From contig NZ_JAERRG010000022.1 of the NCBI RefSeq assembly GCF_016741935.1, positions 124,001-188,000 of the forward strand: a DNA stretch of 64,000 nt. The letters run 5' to 3'. Below are positions 9,349 to 15,975 of the stretch, one piece after another. The DNA comes from Streptomyces endocoffeicus (GTDB lineage: Bacteria; Actinomycetota; Actinomycetes; Streptomycetales; Streptomycetaceae). Both the position numbers and the translations under genes were made by a program. Position 1 is the first letter of the stretch; each line of letters starts with the position of its first letter. Below the pieces are notes generated by a model that was not told where the DNA came from, did no database searches, and saw only the letters and a list, made by a program, of their open reading frames with translations.

Positions 9349-10193
9349 GGCAAGGCTCCCAACAGGAGAAGGGTCACGAGAAGCGAGTCGATGCGATCCA
9401 GGAGCCCCCCGAATCCGGGCAGCCAACGGCCGGCGTCCTTGACCCCGGCGCCTCGTTTGATCATGGATTCGAGCAGGTCGCCCAGTGCGCAGCCGCACAG
9501 CACGGCGAGCCACCGCAGCGGGGTCCAGGCGTCCATGGCCCACAGGGCCAGACCGGACAGTGCGGCGGAGCCCACAACTCCGCCCCAGGTCTTGGCCGGT
9601 GAGAGCGAGGACAGCGGACGGCTCAGGGGTCCGGAGCGGCCGAGTGCCCGCCCGCCGCACCAGCCGCCCACATCCGCGAAGGCCACGCTGACGCAGACCG
9701 CGATGGCGAGGTCCCCCAGGAACACCAGTCCGGTGAGGGCGAGTGGCAGCCAGATGAGGCCGAAGGTCGTCCTGACCGCGCGGTCGGCGCCATGGGCCAC
9801 GTCCTGGCTCACCAGAGGCGGCAGCGCGGCGGCGCAGAGCAGGACGCCGGCCATGGGCAGTGTGAGCGCTCCGGGTCGCAGCCAGGCGATGAGGGGCAGA
9901 AGCACCCCGGCACACAGCAACAGGGCGCCGTCAGCGCGGCGCAGGCCCACCAAACGCACGTACTCGACGGAGCCCACCACGGCGAGCCCGGCCGCGAACA
10001 GGGCGGCCCCGGGCGCTCCGAAGCCCAGCGTCCCGCAGACGATCAGCGCGGTGACGCACCAGGTCCGCCAGCGACGGCGCAGTTCGACGTTGCGGACGAA
10101 GATCAGGGCGAGGCCGCTCACGGTGAGCGTCCCGGCGAGGAGCGGTACGGCCCGAGCCAGCTCCGGTGGAAGCGGACCCGCGAAGGGGGTCAC
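9345..10193 (-). CDS. Phosphatidate cytidylyltransferase family protein
   Basis: Would make CDP-diacylglycerol or a related CDP-activated lipid from CTP. The 282-residue protein is an integral membrane protein with about eight hydrophobic segments. The family signature is present at the C-terminus: SPAKTWGGVVGSA, then GDLLESMIKRGAGVKD and GGLLDRIDSL, which carry the metal-binding aspartates. It overlaps both neighbours by 4 bp, so the three lipid genes are probably translated together. It is shorter at the N-terminus than the housekeeping CdsA of Streptomyces, so it is probably a second, specialised enzyme. Confidence 0.9.
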   Translation of the reverse strand: MTPFAGPLPPELARAVPLLAGTLTVSGLALIFVRNVELRRRWRTWCVTALIVCGTLGFGAPGAALFAAGLAVVGSVEYVRLVGLRRADGALLLCAGVLLPLIAWLRPGALTLPMAGVLLCAAALPPLVSQDVAHGADRAVRTTFGLIWLPLALTGLVFLGDLAIAVCVSVAFADVGGWCGGRALGRSGPLSRPLSSLSPAKTWGGVVGSAALSGLALWAMDAWTPLRWLAVLCGCALGDLLESMIKRGAGVKDAGRWLPGFGGLLDRIDSLLVTLLLLGALP

Positions 10194-10969
10194 AACCGAC
10201 CGCTCAGAGGATCGTGGTCACGATCCCCGCCGTCACGACCGCTCTCGCCGAGGGCATTCTCGCCGTCACGACCGCTCTCGCCGTCACGACCGCTCTCGCC
10301 GTCACGACCGCTCTCGCCGTCACGACCGCTCTCGCCGTCACGACCGCTCTCGCCGCCATGACCGCTCTCGCCGCCACGATCGCCTTCGCCATCACGGCGG
10401 TTGCAGAGCGCCACGACCTGAAACAGCCGCACACCGGCGGTCAACGCGGATCCGACCACCATCACCACCGCGGCGGGCACATACCACCCGGACGCCGCGG
10501 CGACCGCTACGACGAGGCAGCGCTCGGTCTTCCCCATCGGACCGCCGTTGATTCTGCGTACCCCGGCCGCGGCCCCGGCGATGGAGATCCATGACGGTGC
10601 CGAACTGGCCAGCAGCGCACCGAGTACAAGCGAAGGCGATATGTGTGGCAGAAATCCCAGAATCACCAGGAGATCCGCCGCCCGATCACCGATTTCATTC
10701 AGCAGCGAACCCAGGCGGGTCTGCTTTCCAGTTTCCCTGGCAATGGAGCCGTCGAGGTTCGCGCAGGCCAACCGAGCCGTCAGAAATACCACAACGGGAA
10801 CTACGGCCCAGGGAGCGGGCAGCAGAGCAAAAGATGCCGCGGCAGCGCCTGCGCAGAGCATTCCCGCAAAGGTGACCGCATTGGGAGAGACGCCGCTCCG
10901 GATCAACTTCCGCCGGAGCAGCGTTAATCGGCGGGCGAACCACGGTTTAAGCGCGTACAGCCCATTCAT
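10190..10969 (-). CDS. CDP-alcohol phosphatidyltransferase family protein with variant active site
   Basis: Family members exchange CMP of a CDP-lipid for an alcohol. The protein has 259 residues and about six membrane segments. The signature is present but altered. In the canonical D-x2-DG-x2-AR-x8-G-x3-D-x3-D pattern the first aspartate is Ala70 and the third is Asn91; Asp73, Gly74, Ala77, Arg78, Gly87 and Asp95 are kept. The last 60 residues are a hydrophilic ESGRDG repeat. The ATG at 10969 is chosen because the 14 codons ahead of it in the open frame are AU-rich and unlike Streptomyces coding sequence. First gene of the cassette, overlapping the cytidylyltransferase gene by 4 bp. Confidence 0.82.
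   Translation of the reverse strand: MNGLYALKPWFARRLTLLRRKLIRSGVSPNAVTFAGMLCAGAAAASFALLPAPWAVVPVVVFLTARLACANLDGSIARETGKQTRLGSLLNEIGDRAADLLVILGFLPHISPSLVLGALLASSAPSWISIAGAAAGVRRINGGPMGKTERCLVVAVAAASGWYVPAAVVMVVGSALTAGVRLFQVVALCNRRDGEGDRGGESGHGGESGRDGESGRDGESGRDGESGRDGESGRDGENALGESGRDGGDRDHDPLSGRL
10231..10400. repeat. 18-bp in-frame tandem repeat inside the CDP-alcohol transferase gene
   Basis: The unit CGTCACGACCGCTCTCGC (leftward it encodes ESGRDG or a close variant) recurs about eight times, several copies identical. Near-identity of units points to recent replication slippage or unequal exchange. It lengthens only the hydrophilic tail and keeps the reading frame. Confidence 0.9.
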
Positions 10970-11451
10970 GGCCAGACAATAACAAGCAGATGAACAAATT
11001 GACACCACCAATCCCCAGAGCTAGTGGATGCACCAGAGATACGCTTACGGCGCTAGTGAATACACCAGGGCTCACGCTTTACAGACATCCTCAATCCCCG
11101 TTTCCGCATCGGATTCCCCGGCCCGCACCGACCCGCTCCCCCGACAAATCCCCGAATGAACGGCGGGGCAGCTTCGGTCCGACGATCCGCGCTTTTCCCC
11201 GAAATCGCCCCCTACGGGCCACACACCCATCTCCGCGCCCACTCCCACAGCCAGATCCAGAGACAACCACCCCGGACGTAAGCCCGAGGCCCCGCCCACC
11301 GACCGCCATCCGAAGAAACGCGTCTGGCTTATCTCGATTTCGCCGGAAATTGACTCTCTCCCGACCGGCAATGTGGCGTGCCCCACAAGGCCCCCGGTGG
11401 GCGCCATCGGCCGTGTCAGCGCACCTCCCCAAGTGGGGTAGAGTGTCCCAC
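10970..11451. other. Intergenic region between the lipid cassette and tRNA-Ser
   Basis: These 482 bases are less GC-rich than the surroundings and no convincing gene is present on either strand; the longest open frame has random-looking composition. The left end should carry the promoter of the lipid cassette. At the right end TAGAGT (11439-11444) is a plausible -10 element for the tRNA, preceded by a small CCCC/GGGG hairpin at about 11426-11438. Confidence 0.5.
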
Positions 11452-11536
11452 GGAGGATTCGCCTAGAGGCCTAGGGCGCACGCTTGGAAAGCGTGTTGGG
11501 GGCAACCCCTCACGAGTTCGAATCTCGTATCCTCCG
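11452..11536 (+). tRNA. tRNA-Ser (anticodon GGA)
   Basis: An 85-nt class II tRNA. Acceptor arms GGAGGAT and ATCCTCC pair fully; the anticodon stem CACGC/GCGTG encloses the loop TTGGAAA with anticodon GGA; a long variable arm (GTTGGGGGCAACCCC) and the T loop GTTCGAATC follow. CCA is not encoded. No integrase gene or duplicated 3' end is seen nearby, so it does not mark an integrated element here. Confidence 0.96.
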
Positions 11537-11554
11537 CCTCCGCCCGCGAGGGCA

Positions 11555-11594
11555 GATGAGGGCCCCGACCGGTTCGCCGGTCGGGGCCCTCATC
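11555..11594 (+). terminator. Strong hairpin terminator after tRNA-Ser
   Basis: A perfect 18-bp stem (GATGAGGGCCCCGACCGG with its complement) closed by a TTCG tetraloop begins 18 nt after the tRNA. The following TT-poor sequence is usual for Streptomyces terminators. Confidence 0.9.
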
Positions 11595-11793
11595 GTTTTC
11601 CGCCCATCCGCCCGCGCCGCACCGCGGGGTCTGCGAGCGCCGGAAACCATTTGGCGGTACACCAGGTGACCAAGTGATCACTCCTGGTTACAAATGAAAC
11701 GTCATTTCGCCATCTCGTCATCCCGGTCGGTCGGCATGGCCGCTGGGTGCCGGTGATGCGCCGCTTCACTCCAGTGCTGAGGAAGGCGTAACG

Positions 11794-12849
11794 ATGAAGA
11801 TCATTTTGCGGACCGGCGCCGTGGCCGCCGCGGTCGGTGCGGGACTCTCCCTCGCGGTCCTGCCGGCCGGACCGGCCAGCGCCGCCGACGACATCCAAGT
11901 GGAGTGCAACGACATCCCCGGCCTGGTGGACGCGATCAACCAGGCCAACGCCAACGGTGGTCGCATCACCCTCGCGCCCCGCTGCACCTACACACTGACC
12001 GCACCCGACAACCCGGATGACGGGCTCCCGGAGATCACCGGGGACGTGACCATCTCCGGCAACGGCTCCACCATCCGACGCGATCCGGAGGCCGCGGAAA
12101 ACTTCCGCATCTTCCACGTGGTGTCCGGTGGCACGCTCACCCTGAAGTCACTCACGGTCAGGGGCGGCGTCTCCAGCAACTTCGGCGGCGGCGCCCTGAA
12201 CGAGCAGGGCACGCTGAACCTGAACGACACGGTCTTCAAGGACAATTCCGCAAACACTGGTGGTGGCGTCTCCAACAACGGTGGACAGCTCCACCTCGAC
12301 CGCACCACTGTCGAGCGCAACAGCGCAGCCATGTTCGGCGGCGGAGTCCTCAATACCGCCAACGGCACCATGACGATGAAGGGCGGGTCCCTGCTCAAGA
12401 ACCGGGCGGCCACCAGCAATGGTGGCGGTTTGGAGAACCAAGTGGGCACCGCGTCCCTGGAGTCCGTATCGGTCCGGGGGAACACGGGCATTGAGGGTGG
12501 CGGCATCCGCAACGTGAACGGCTCCACCCTGAACCTGAAGTCGACCACCCTCAGGGACAACATCGCCGTGCGAGGCGCGGGCCTCTCGAACCTCTCCACC
12601 TCCTTCGGCACCGCCACCGCCACATTGGTCGACAGCCGGGTCACCCGCAACACGGCGATCACCGCCGGCGGCGGCATCGACAACCAGGCGGGTCAGGTGA
12701 CGCTCACCAACACCAAGGTCGTCGACAACGAGCCGGACAACTGCGCCCCCGAAGGCAGCGTCCCCGGCTGCACCAACCCCACCGCCGCCATTGACCCGCC
12801 CCCCACCCAAGGGCTCCAGTCCGACGACGACATCAAAGACCCGGAGTGA
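11794..12849 (+). CDS. Secreted right-handed beta-helix repeat protein
   Basis: A 351-residue exported protein of unknown substrate. Residues 1-32 form a signal peptide (MKIILRTGAVAAAVGAG, cleavage expected after GPASA). The mature part contains about nine 20-25 residue rungs of the type GGGVxNxGxLxLxxTTVxxNSA, the pattern of polymorphic-membrane-protein and pectate-lyase-like beta helices. No catalytic residues can be assigned. GAGGAAGG lies 6 nt before the ATG. A short acidic, cysteine-containing C-terminus (NCAPEGSVPGC) may be stapled by a disulfide. It stands alone, flanked by the tRNA terminator and its own hairpin. Confidence 0.85.
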   Translation: MKIILRTGAVAAAVGAGLSLAVLPAGPASAADDIQVECNDIPGLVDAINQANANGGRITLAPRCTYTLTAPDNPDDGLPEITGDVTISGNGSTIRRDPEAAENFRIFHVVSGGTLTLKSLTVRGGVSSNFGGGALNEQGTLNLNDTVFKDNSANTGGGVSNNGGQLHLDRTTVERNSAAMFGGGVLNTANGTMTMKGGSLLKNRAATSNGGGLENQVGTASLESVSVRGNTGIEGGGIRNVNGSTLNLKSTTLRDNIAVRGAGLSNLSTSFGTATATLVDSRVTRNTAITAGGGIDNQAGQVTLTNTKVVDNEPDNCAPEGSVPGCTNPTAAIDPPPTQGLQSDDDIKDPE

Positions 12850-12900
12850 GCTGCCTGGGCCGAGGCGTGGTCACGAGCCCCTGACCACGACGCCGAAGAA

Positions 12901-12927
12901 GGGGGGACCCACTCGCTGGGTCTCCCC
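12901..12927 (+). terminator. Hairpin after the beta-helix gene
   Basis: GGGGGGACCCA and TGGGTCTCCCC form an 11-bp stem (one G-U pair) around CTCGC, 50 nt after the stop codon. Just downstream the 9-bp word ATTCCGAGT is repeated about three times (12956-12977). Confidence 0.8.
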
Positions 12928-13038
12928 TGCTGTGCGCCATCTCTGTATTCCGAGTATTCCGAGTATTCCGAAAAACGCTTGGCCGGCCGCCCTTCGGGGG
13001 CGGTACGTTGGCCGCCATGACCAGCTGTCGAAAGGGTT

Positions 13039-13470
13039 ATGCCGCGTAGGCGCCCATCAGCCCTGCGGGGCGATATTCCGGTCCGTCTCCTGAGGCGTCG
13101 GCGGTATCCGCCGATCGACCGTCTCTCGGGGGCGTGCGCCGCCGATCTGCGTCGGCTCGAGCGCACCCGCTTCTGGTCCGAGGCGATCGAGGAAGCCTTC
13201 TGGCACTGGAGAGCCCTGGCCCACGGTCCTCTCAGAGGTGTGACCGACGCGTTCTGGGGGCCTCGGTGCGAGATGTACGAGTGTGGCTGCGATCCCGGAC
13301 ACTTTCGCGACGTGCTCGAGACCGCGCTCCACGCCCTGCCCAAGAAGAGCGCGCGCGAGCTGCGGGTTCTCGTCCTGGCTCTCGACGCCAAGATCACGGC
13401 GAGGGCCAGGATCGTTCGCGTGGACGCTCCGGACAGTCGGTGGTGGCGGGGGATGTCCGAGGTGAGGTAG
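13039..13470 (+). CDS. Hypothetical protein
   Basis: A 143-residue basic protein I do not recognise. The composition is protein-like over its whole length: an Arg-rich N-terminus (RLLRRRRYPPIDRLSGA), an aromatic segment (RFWSEAIEEAFWHWRAL), a Cys-containing stretch (GPRCEMYECGCDPGHFRDVL) and an amphipathic helix (KKSARELRVLVLALDAKI). The opposite strand across the same bases has Pro/His-rich shadow composition. No membrane segment or signal peptide. The start is uncertain; AAAGGG lies very close to the ATG. The Cys pair could be structural or metal-binding. Confidence 0.65.
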   Translation: MPRRRPSALRGDIPVRLLRRRRYPPIDRLSGACAADLRRLERTRFWSEAIEEAFWHWRALAHGPLRGVTDAFWGPRCEMYECGCDPGHFRDVLETALHALPKKSARELRVLVLALDAKITARARIVRVDAPDSRWWRGMSEVR

Positions 13471-13537
13471 GTGCCGGTGCACCGGCTCAGGCGGTGCGGC
13501 AACTCAGGCGGTGCGGCAGCTCAGGCGGTGCGGCGGC

Positions 13538-13705
13538 TCAGGCGGTGCGGCGGTCGCGGTTCAGGTAGAGGGCCGTGGCGGTGGCGATGGCGGTGAGGCC
13601 GGTGATCGCGCTGATGATGATCTGCTGGATTCCGCCGAAGGCGAAGCTGGAGGCGACGTTGACGACGGCGGCGACGGCCAGGACCAGCCAGAGCAGGGCC
13701 TTCAT
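13538..13705 (-). CDS. Small membrane protein, 55 residues
   Basis: Too small for a routine ORF cut-off but well supported: the leftward ATG is preceded by GAAAGGA with 8-nt spacing, and the product starts MKALLWLVLAVAAVVNVASS and continues with a second hydrophobic stretch (IIISAITGLTAIATATAL) before a charged NRDRRTA end, so two membrane helices. The region after its stop repeats GGCGGTGCGGC several times. It is divergent from the sensor kinase gene; no function can be assigned. Confidence 0.8.
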   Translation of the reverse strand: MKALLWLVLAVAAVVNVASSFAFGGIQQIIISAITGLTAIATATALYLNRDRRTA

Positions 13706-13742
13706 GAGGGGGTCCTTTCGAAGGGGCCCTTGGTGGGCCGGT

Positions 13743-13781
13743 GGGTCGGGGGTTCGTTTGTCTGGGTCGGGGGTTCGTTTG
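13743..13781. repeat. Pair of 18-bp direct repeats upstream of the sensor kinase
   Basis: GGGTCGGGGGTTCGTTTG occurs at 13743-13760 and again at 13764-13781, so the two copies start 21 bp (two helical turns) apart. They lie in the divergent promoter region between the small membrane protein and the sensor kinase gene, and could bind a regulator side by side on one DNA face. Confidence 0.7.
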
Positions 13782-13839
13782 CTGAGGTCTACGATTCCGG
13801 GTTCGCTTCGCCCGCTCGATGGGCCGCTCCCCCGGATCC

Positions 13840-13861
13840 GGGGTGTAGCGGGCTACACCCC
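13840..13861. promoter_or_regulatory. Perfect 22-bp palindrome, likely response-regulator operator
   Basis: Arms GGGGTGTAGC and GCTACACCCC around GG. Its centre lies 79-80 bp before the sensor kinase start codon, which itself appears to be the transcription start (TAGCCT at 13917-13922, 7 nt before the ATG). An almost identical palindrome stands before the ABC transporter genes at 19391-19414. Confidence 0.7.
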
Positions 13862-13929
13862 CACCGATTCACCTACCGGCCGACGCACTCCGCTCCCGCG
13901 GGCCCGGCCCGTCGCTTAGCCTGACGGCC

Positions 13930-15096
13930 ATGCGGGAGACGGTGCGGCGGGCGGGGTGGGCCTCGGTCGAGTTGCTGCGAGCGGCCGGGCTGGCCCTGGC
14001 CTCGTACTTGTCCATCGGGGTGGTGATCTTCGCCGCCGTGGCGATGGCCACCGTCGTGGGGGCGGGGGTGCTGCCCGAGTCGGTGCTGTTGCTGCGCAGG
14101 ACGGCCGGGTACAAGCGGCGGCTGGTGGGTGCCTGGACGGGGGAGCCGGTGCCCGAGGCGTACCGGCCGCTTAACGGGGAGGCGTTCGCGCGGGCGCGGG
14201 CGGCGGTCGGGGATCCGGCCACGTACCGCGATCTGCGCTGGCTCGTGGCCCACGCGGGTTACGGCTGGCTGCTGGCCTGCTGTGCGATGCCGGTCTGGGT
14301 GATCGGGCTGCTTGTCGACGGGGTGTGGTGCGGGATGCTGAGGCAACGGGCCGTGGTGCTGCCGCTGATCGAGCGGCTCGTCGACCTCGACGCGGCGTGG
14401 TCGCGGGCGCTGCTGCTGCCGTCGCCGGAGGCGCTGCGCAGCGCCCGGCTCGCCGAGCGGGTGGAGGAGCTGTCCGAGACCCGGGCGGGCGCCGTGGCCG
14501 CGCACGGGGCGGAACTGCGGCGCATCGAGCGGGACCTGCACGACGGTGCGCAGGCGCGCCTGGTGGCGCTCTCGATGCGGGTGGGGCTGGCCCGGCGCGC
14601 GTACGACAAGGACCCCGACGCGGCGCACAAGCTGCTGGAGGACGCGCAGGACCAGGCGGAGGAGGCCCTCACCGAGCTGCGCCATGTCGTGCGCGGCATC
14701 CATCCGCCGATCCTCACCGACCGCGGACTCGTGGGCGCCGTACGGGCGCTCGCGGCGGGCAGCGGGCTCGAGGTGTCCGTACGGGACGACGGGGTGGAGG
14801 ACGGGCCCAGGGCCCCGGCGGCGGTCGAGGCGGCCGCGTACTTCGTGATCGCGGAGTCGCTGACCAACGCGGCCAAGCACAGCGGGGCGCGACAGGCGTC
14901 GGTCGGCCTCGTCCGGATGCCCGATAGGTTGAGGGTCGCGGTACGGGACGAGGGGCGCGGCGGGGCCGATCCCTCGGGCGGCAGCGGGCTGCTCGGCATG
15001 CGGCGCCGGGTCGCGGCGCTCGACGGGACCGTGGAGATGACCAGCCCCGTCGGGGGGCCGACGCTGATCGAAGTGGAGCTGCCGTGCGTGTGGTGA
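13930..15096 (+). CDS. Sensor histidine kinase, NarL/DesK type
   Basis: Membrane kinase of 388 residues. The N-terminal sensor module has a hydrophobic pair at residues 20-48 and another at 109-130, with a 60-residue stretch between them. The dimerisation/phosphorylation domain carries RRIERDLHDGAQARL with His204 as phospho-acceptor. The ATPase domain has the N-box ESLTNAAKHS and the G-boxes RDEGRGG and GSGLLGM. The stop overlaps the response-regulator gene by 13 bp. A TANNNT element immediately before the ATG and no ribosome site suggest a leaderless message. Nearby ABC transporter genes and the shared palindrome suggest it controls them. Confidence 0.93.
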   Translation: MRETVRRAGWASVELLRAAGLALASYLSIGVVIFAAVAMATVVGAGVLPESVLLLRRTAGYKRRLVGAWTGEPVPEAYRPLNGEAFARARAAVGDPATYRDLRWLVAHAGYGWLLACCAMPVWVIGLLVDGVWCGMLRQRAVVLPLIERLVDLDAAWSRALLLPSPEALRSARLAERVEELSETRAGAVAAHGAELRRIERDLHDGAQARLVALSMRVGLARRAYDKDPDAAHKLLEDAQDQAEEALTELRHVVRGIHPPILTDRGLVGAVRALAAGSGLEVSVRDDGVEDGPRAPAAVEAAAYFVIAESLTNAAKHSGARQASVGLVRMPDRLRVAVRDEGRGGADPSGGSGLLGMRRRVAALDGTVEMTSPVGGPTLIEVELPCVW

Positions 15097-15761
15097 TCGC
15101 CGAGGACAACGCTCTGCTGAGGGAGGGCATGGTCCTCCTGCTGAACTCCGCCGGACACGAGGTGGTGGCCGTCGCCTCCAGCGGCCCCGAGGTGCTGCCC
15201 GCCCTCCTCGAACACCGTCCGGACGCGGCCGTGCTCGACGTCCGCATGCCGCCGGGCTTCCGCGACGAGGGGCTGCGCGCGGCGCTCGCGGCGCGGCGGG
15301 AGATGCCCGGCCTGCCGGTGCTGGTGCTCTCGCAGTACGTGGAGGAGACCTACGCGGCCGAGCTGCTGGCCGACGGCGCGAGCGGGCTCGGCTATCTGCT
15401 GAAGGACCGGGTGGCGCGGGTCGAGGAGTTCCTGGACGCGCTGGAGCGGGTGGTCGCGGGCGGTACCGCGCTGGACCCGGAGGTGGTCAAGGAGCTGATG
15501 ACGCGGCGCCGGGACGATCCGGTGGACTCCTTGACGCCGCGCGAGCGCGAGGTGCTGCACCTGATGGCGGAGGGCCGGGACAACGCGACGATCGCCCGGA
15601 CGCTGGTGGTCTCGGAGCGCGCGGTCAGCAAGCACATCGGCAATGTCTTCGCCAAGCTGGGCCTGCCGCCGAGCGACAGTGGGCACCGGCGGGTGCTGGC
15701 GGTCCTGGCGTATCTCAACAAGGGGGCGACGGGGCAGGGGGAGTCGGCGGACAGGCGGTAG
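15084..15761 (+). CDS. LuxR-family response regulator
   Basis: Partner of the preceding kinase; 225 residues. Receiver domain with AEDNALLREG, phospho-acceptor Asp52 (AVLDVRMPPG) and the conserved lysine in YLLKDRV. The C-terminal LuxR helix-turn-helix (LTPREREVLHLMAEGRDNATIARTLV with the recognition helix SERAVSKHIGNVF) spans about residues 148-205. GTG start inside the kinase gene, implying coupled translation. A palindromic target near 13850 and 19402 fits a dimeric LuxR-type regulator. Confidence 0.94.
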   Translation: MRVVIAEDNALLREGMVLLLNSAGHEVVAVASSGPEVLPALLEHRPDAAVLDVRMPPGFRDEGLRAALAARREMPGLPVLVLSQYVEETYAAELLADGASGLGYLLKDRVARVEEFLDALERVVAGGTALDPEVVKELMTRRRDDPVDSLTPREREVLHLMAEGRDNATIARTLVVSERAVSKHIGNVFAKLGLPPSDSGHRRVLAVLAYLNKGATGQGESADRR

Positions 15762-15869
15762 TGCGGGGCGCGGGTCCGGTGCGAGGCTCGGGTCCGGTGC
15801 GGGGCCCGGGTCCGGCGGCGTTCGCGGCCGCGTGAGCCGTGGCTTTCCCCGCCCCGCCCCTTCCCGAAA

Positions 15870-15888
15870 GAGGGGGCTCCGCCCCCTC
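15870..15888. terminator. Hairpin between the convergent two-component and ABC operons
   Basis: GAGGGGGC and GCCCCCTC pair around TCC, located between the rightward response-regulator stop and the leftward permease stop; it could serve both. Confidence 0.6.
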
Positions 15889-15920
15889 ACCCCCGCCGGA
15901 GCTCCGCCCCGGACCCCGCT

Positions 15921-15975
15921 CCTCAATCGCCGGAGGGGCTGGGAACGGCCCCTCAATCGCCGGAGGGGCTGGGAA
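15921..15975. repeat. Duplicated 25-bp Streptomyces-type intergenic repeat
   Basis: CCTCAATCGCCGGAGGGGCT followed by GGGAA occurs at 15921-15945 and 15951-15975. The right copy runs into the permease gene and supplies its last codons (PSPSGD). Endings of this kind are common on Streptomyces proteins, so the element is probably a mobile or slippage-prone repeat. Confidence 0.75.

Noticed and set aside
10231..10400. Regular 18-bp repeats suggestive of a CRISPR array
   Set aside because: There are no spacers; the units are adjacent, in frame, and encode ESGRDG in a membrane-enzyme tail.
10990..11466. A 158-codon rightward open frame before tRNA-Ser
   Set aside because: Pro/Arg/Thr-rich with no codon bias of this genome, no ribosome site, and it runs into the tRNA.
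11452..11594. tRNA-Ser as an integration site of a mobile element
   Set aside because: No integrase, no repeated tRNA 3' end and no drop in coding style next to it; the hairpin that follows is an ordinary terminator.
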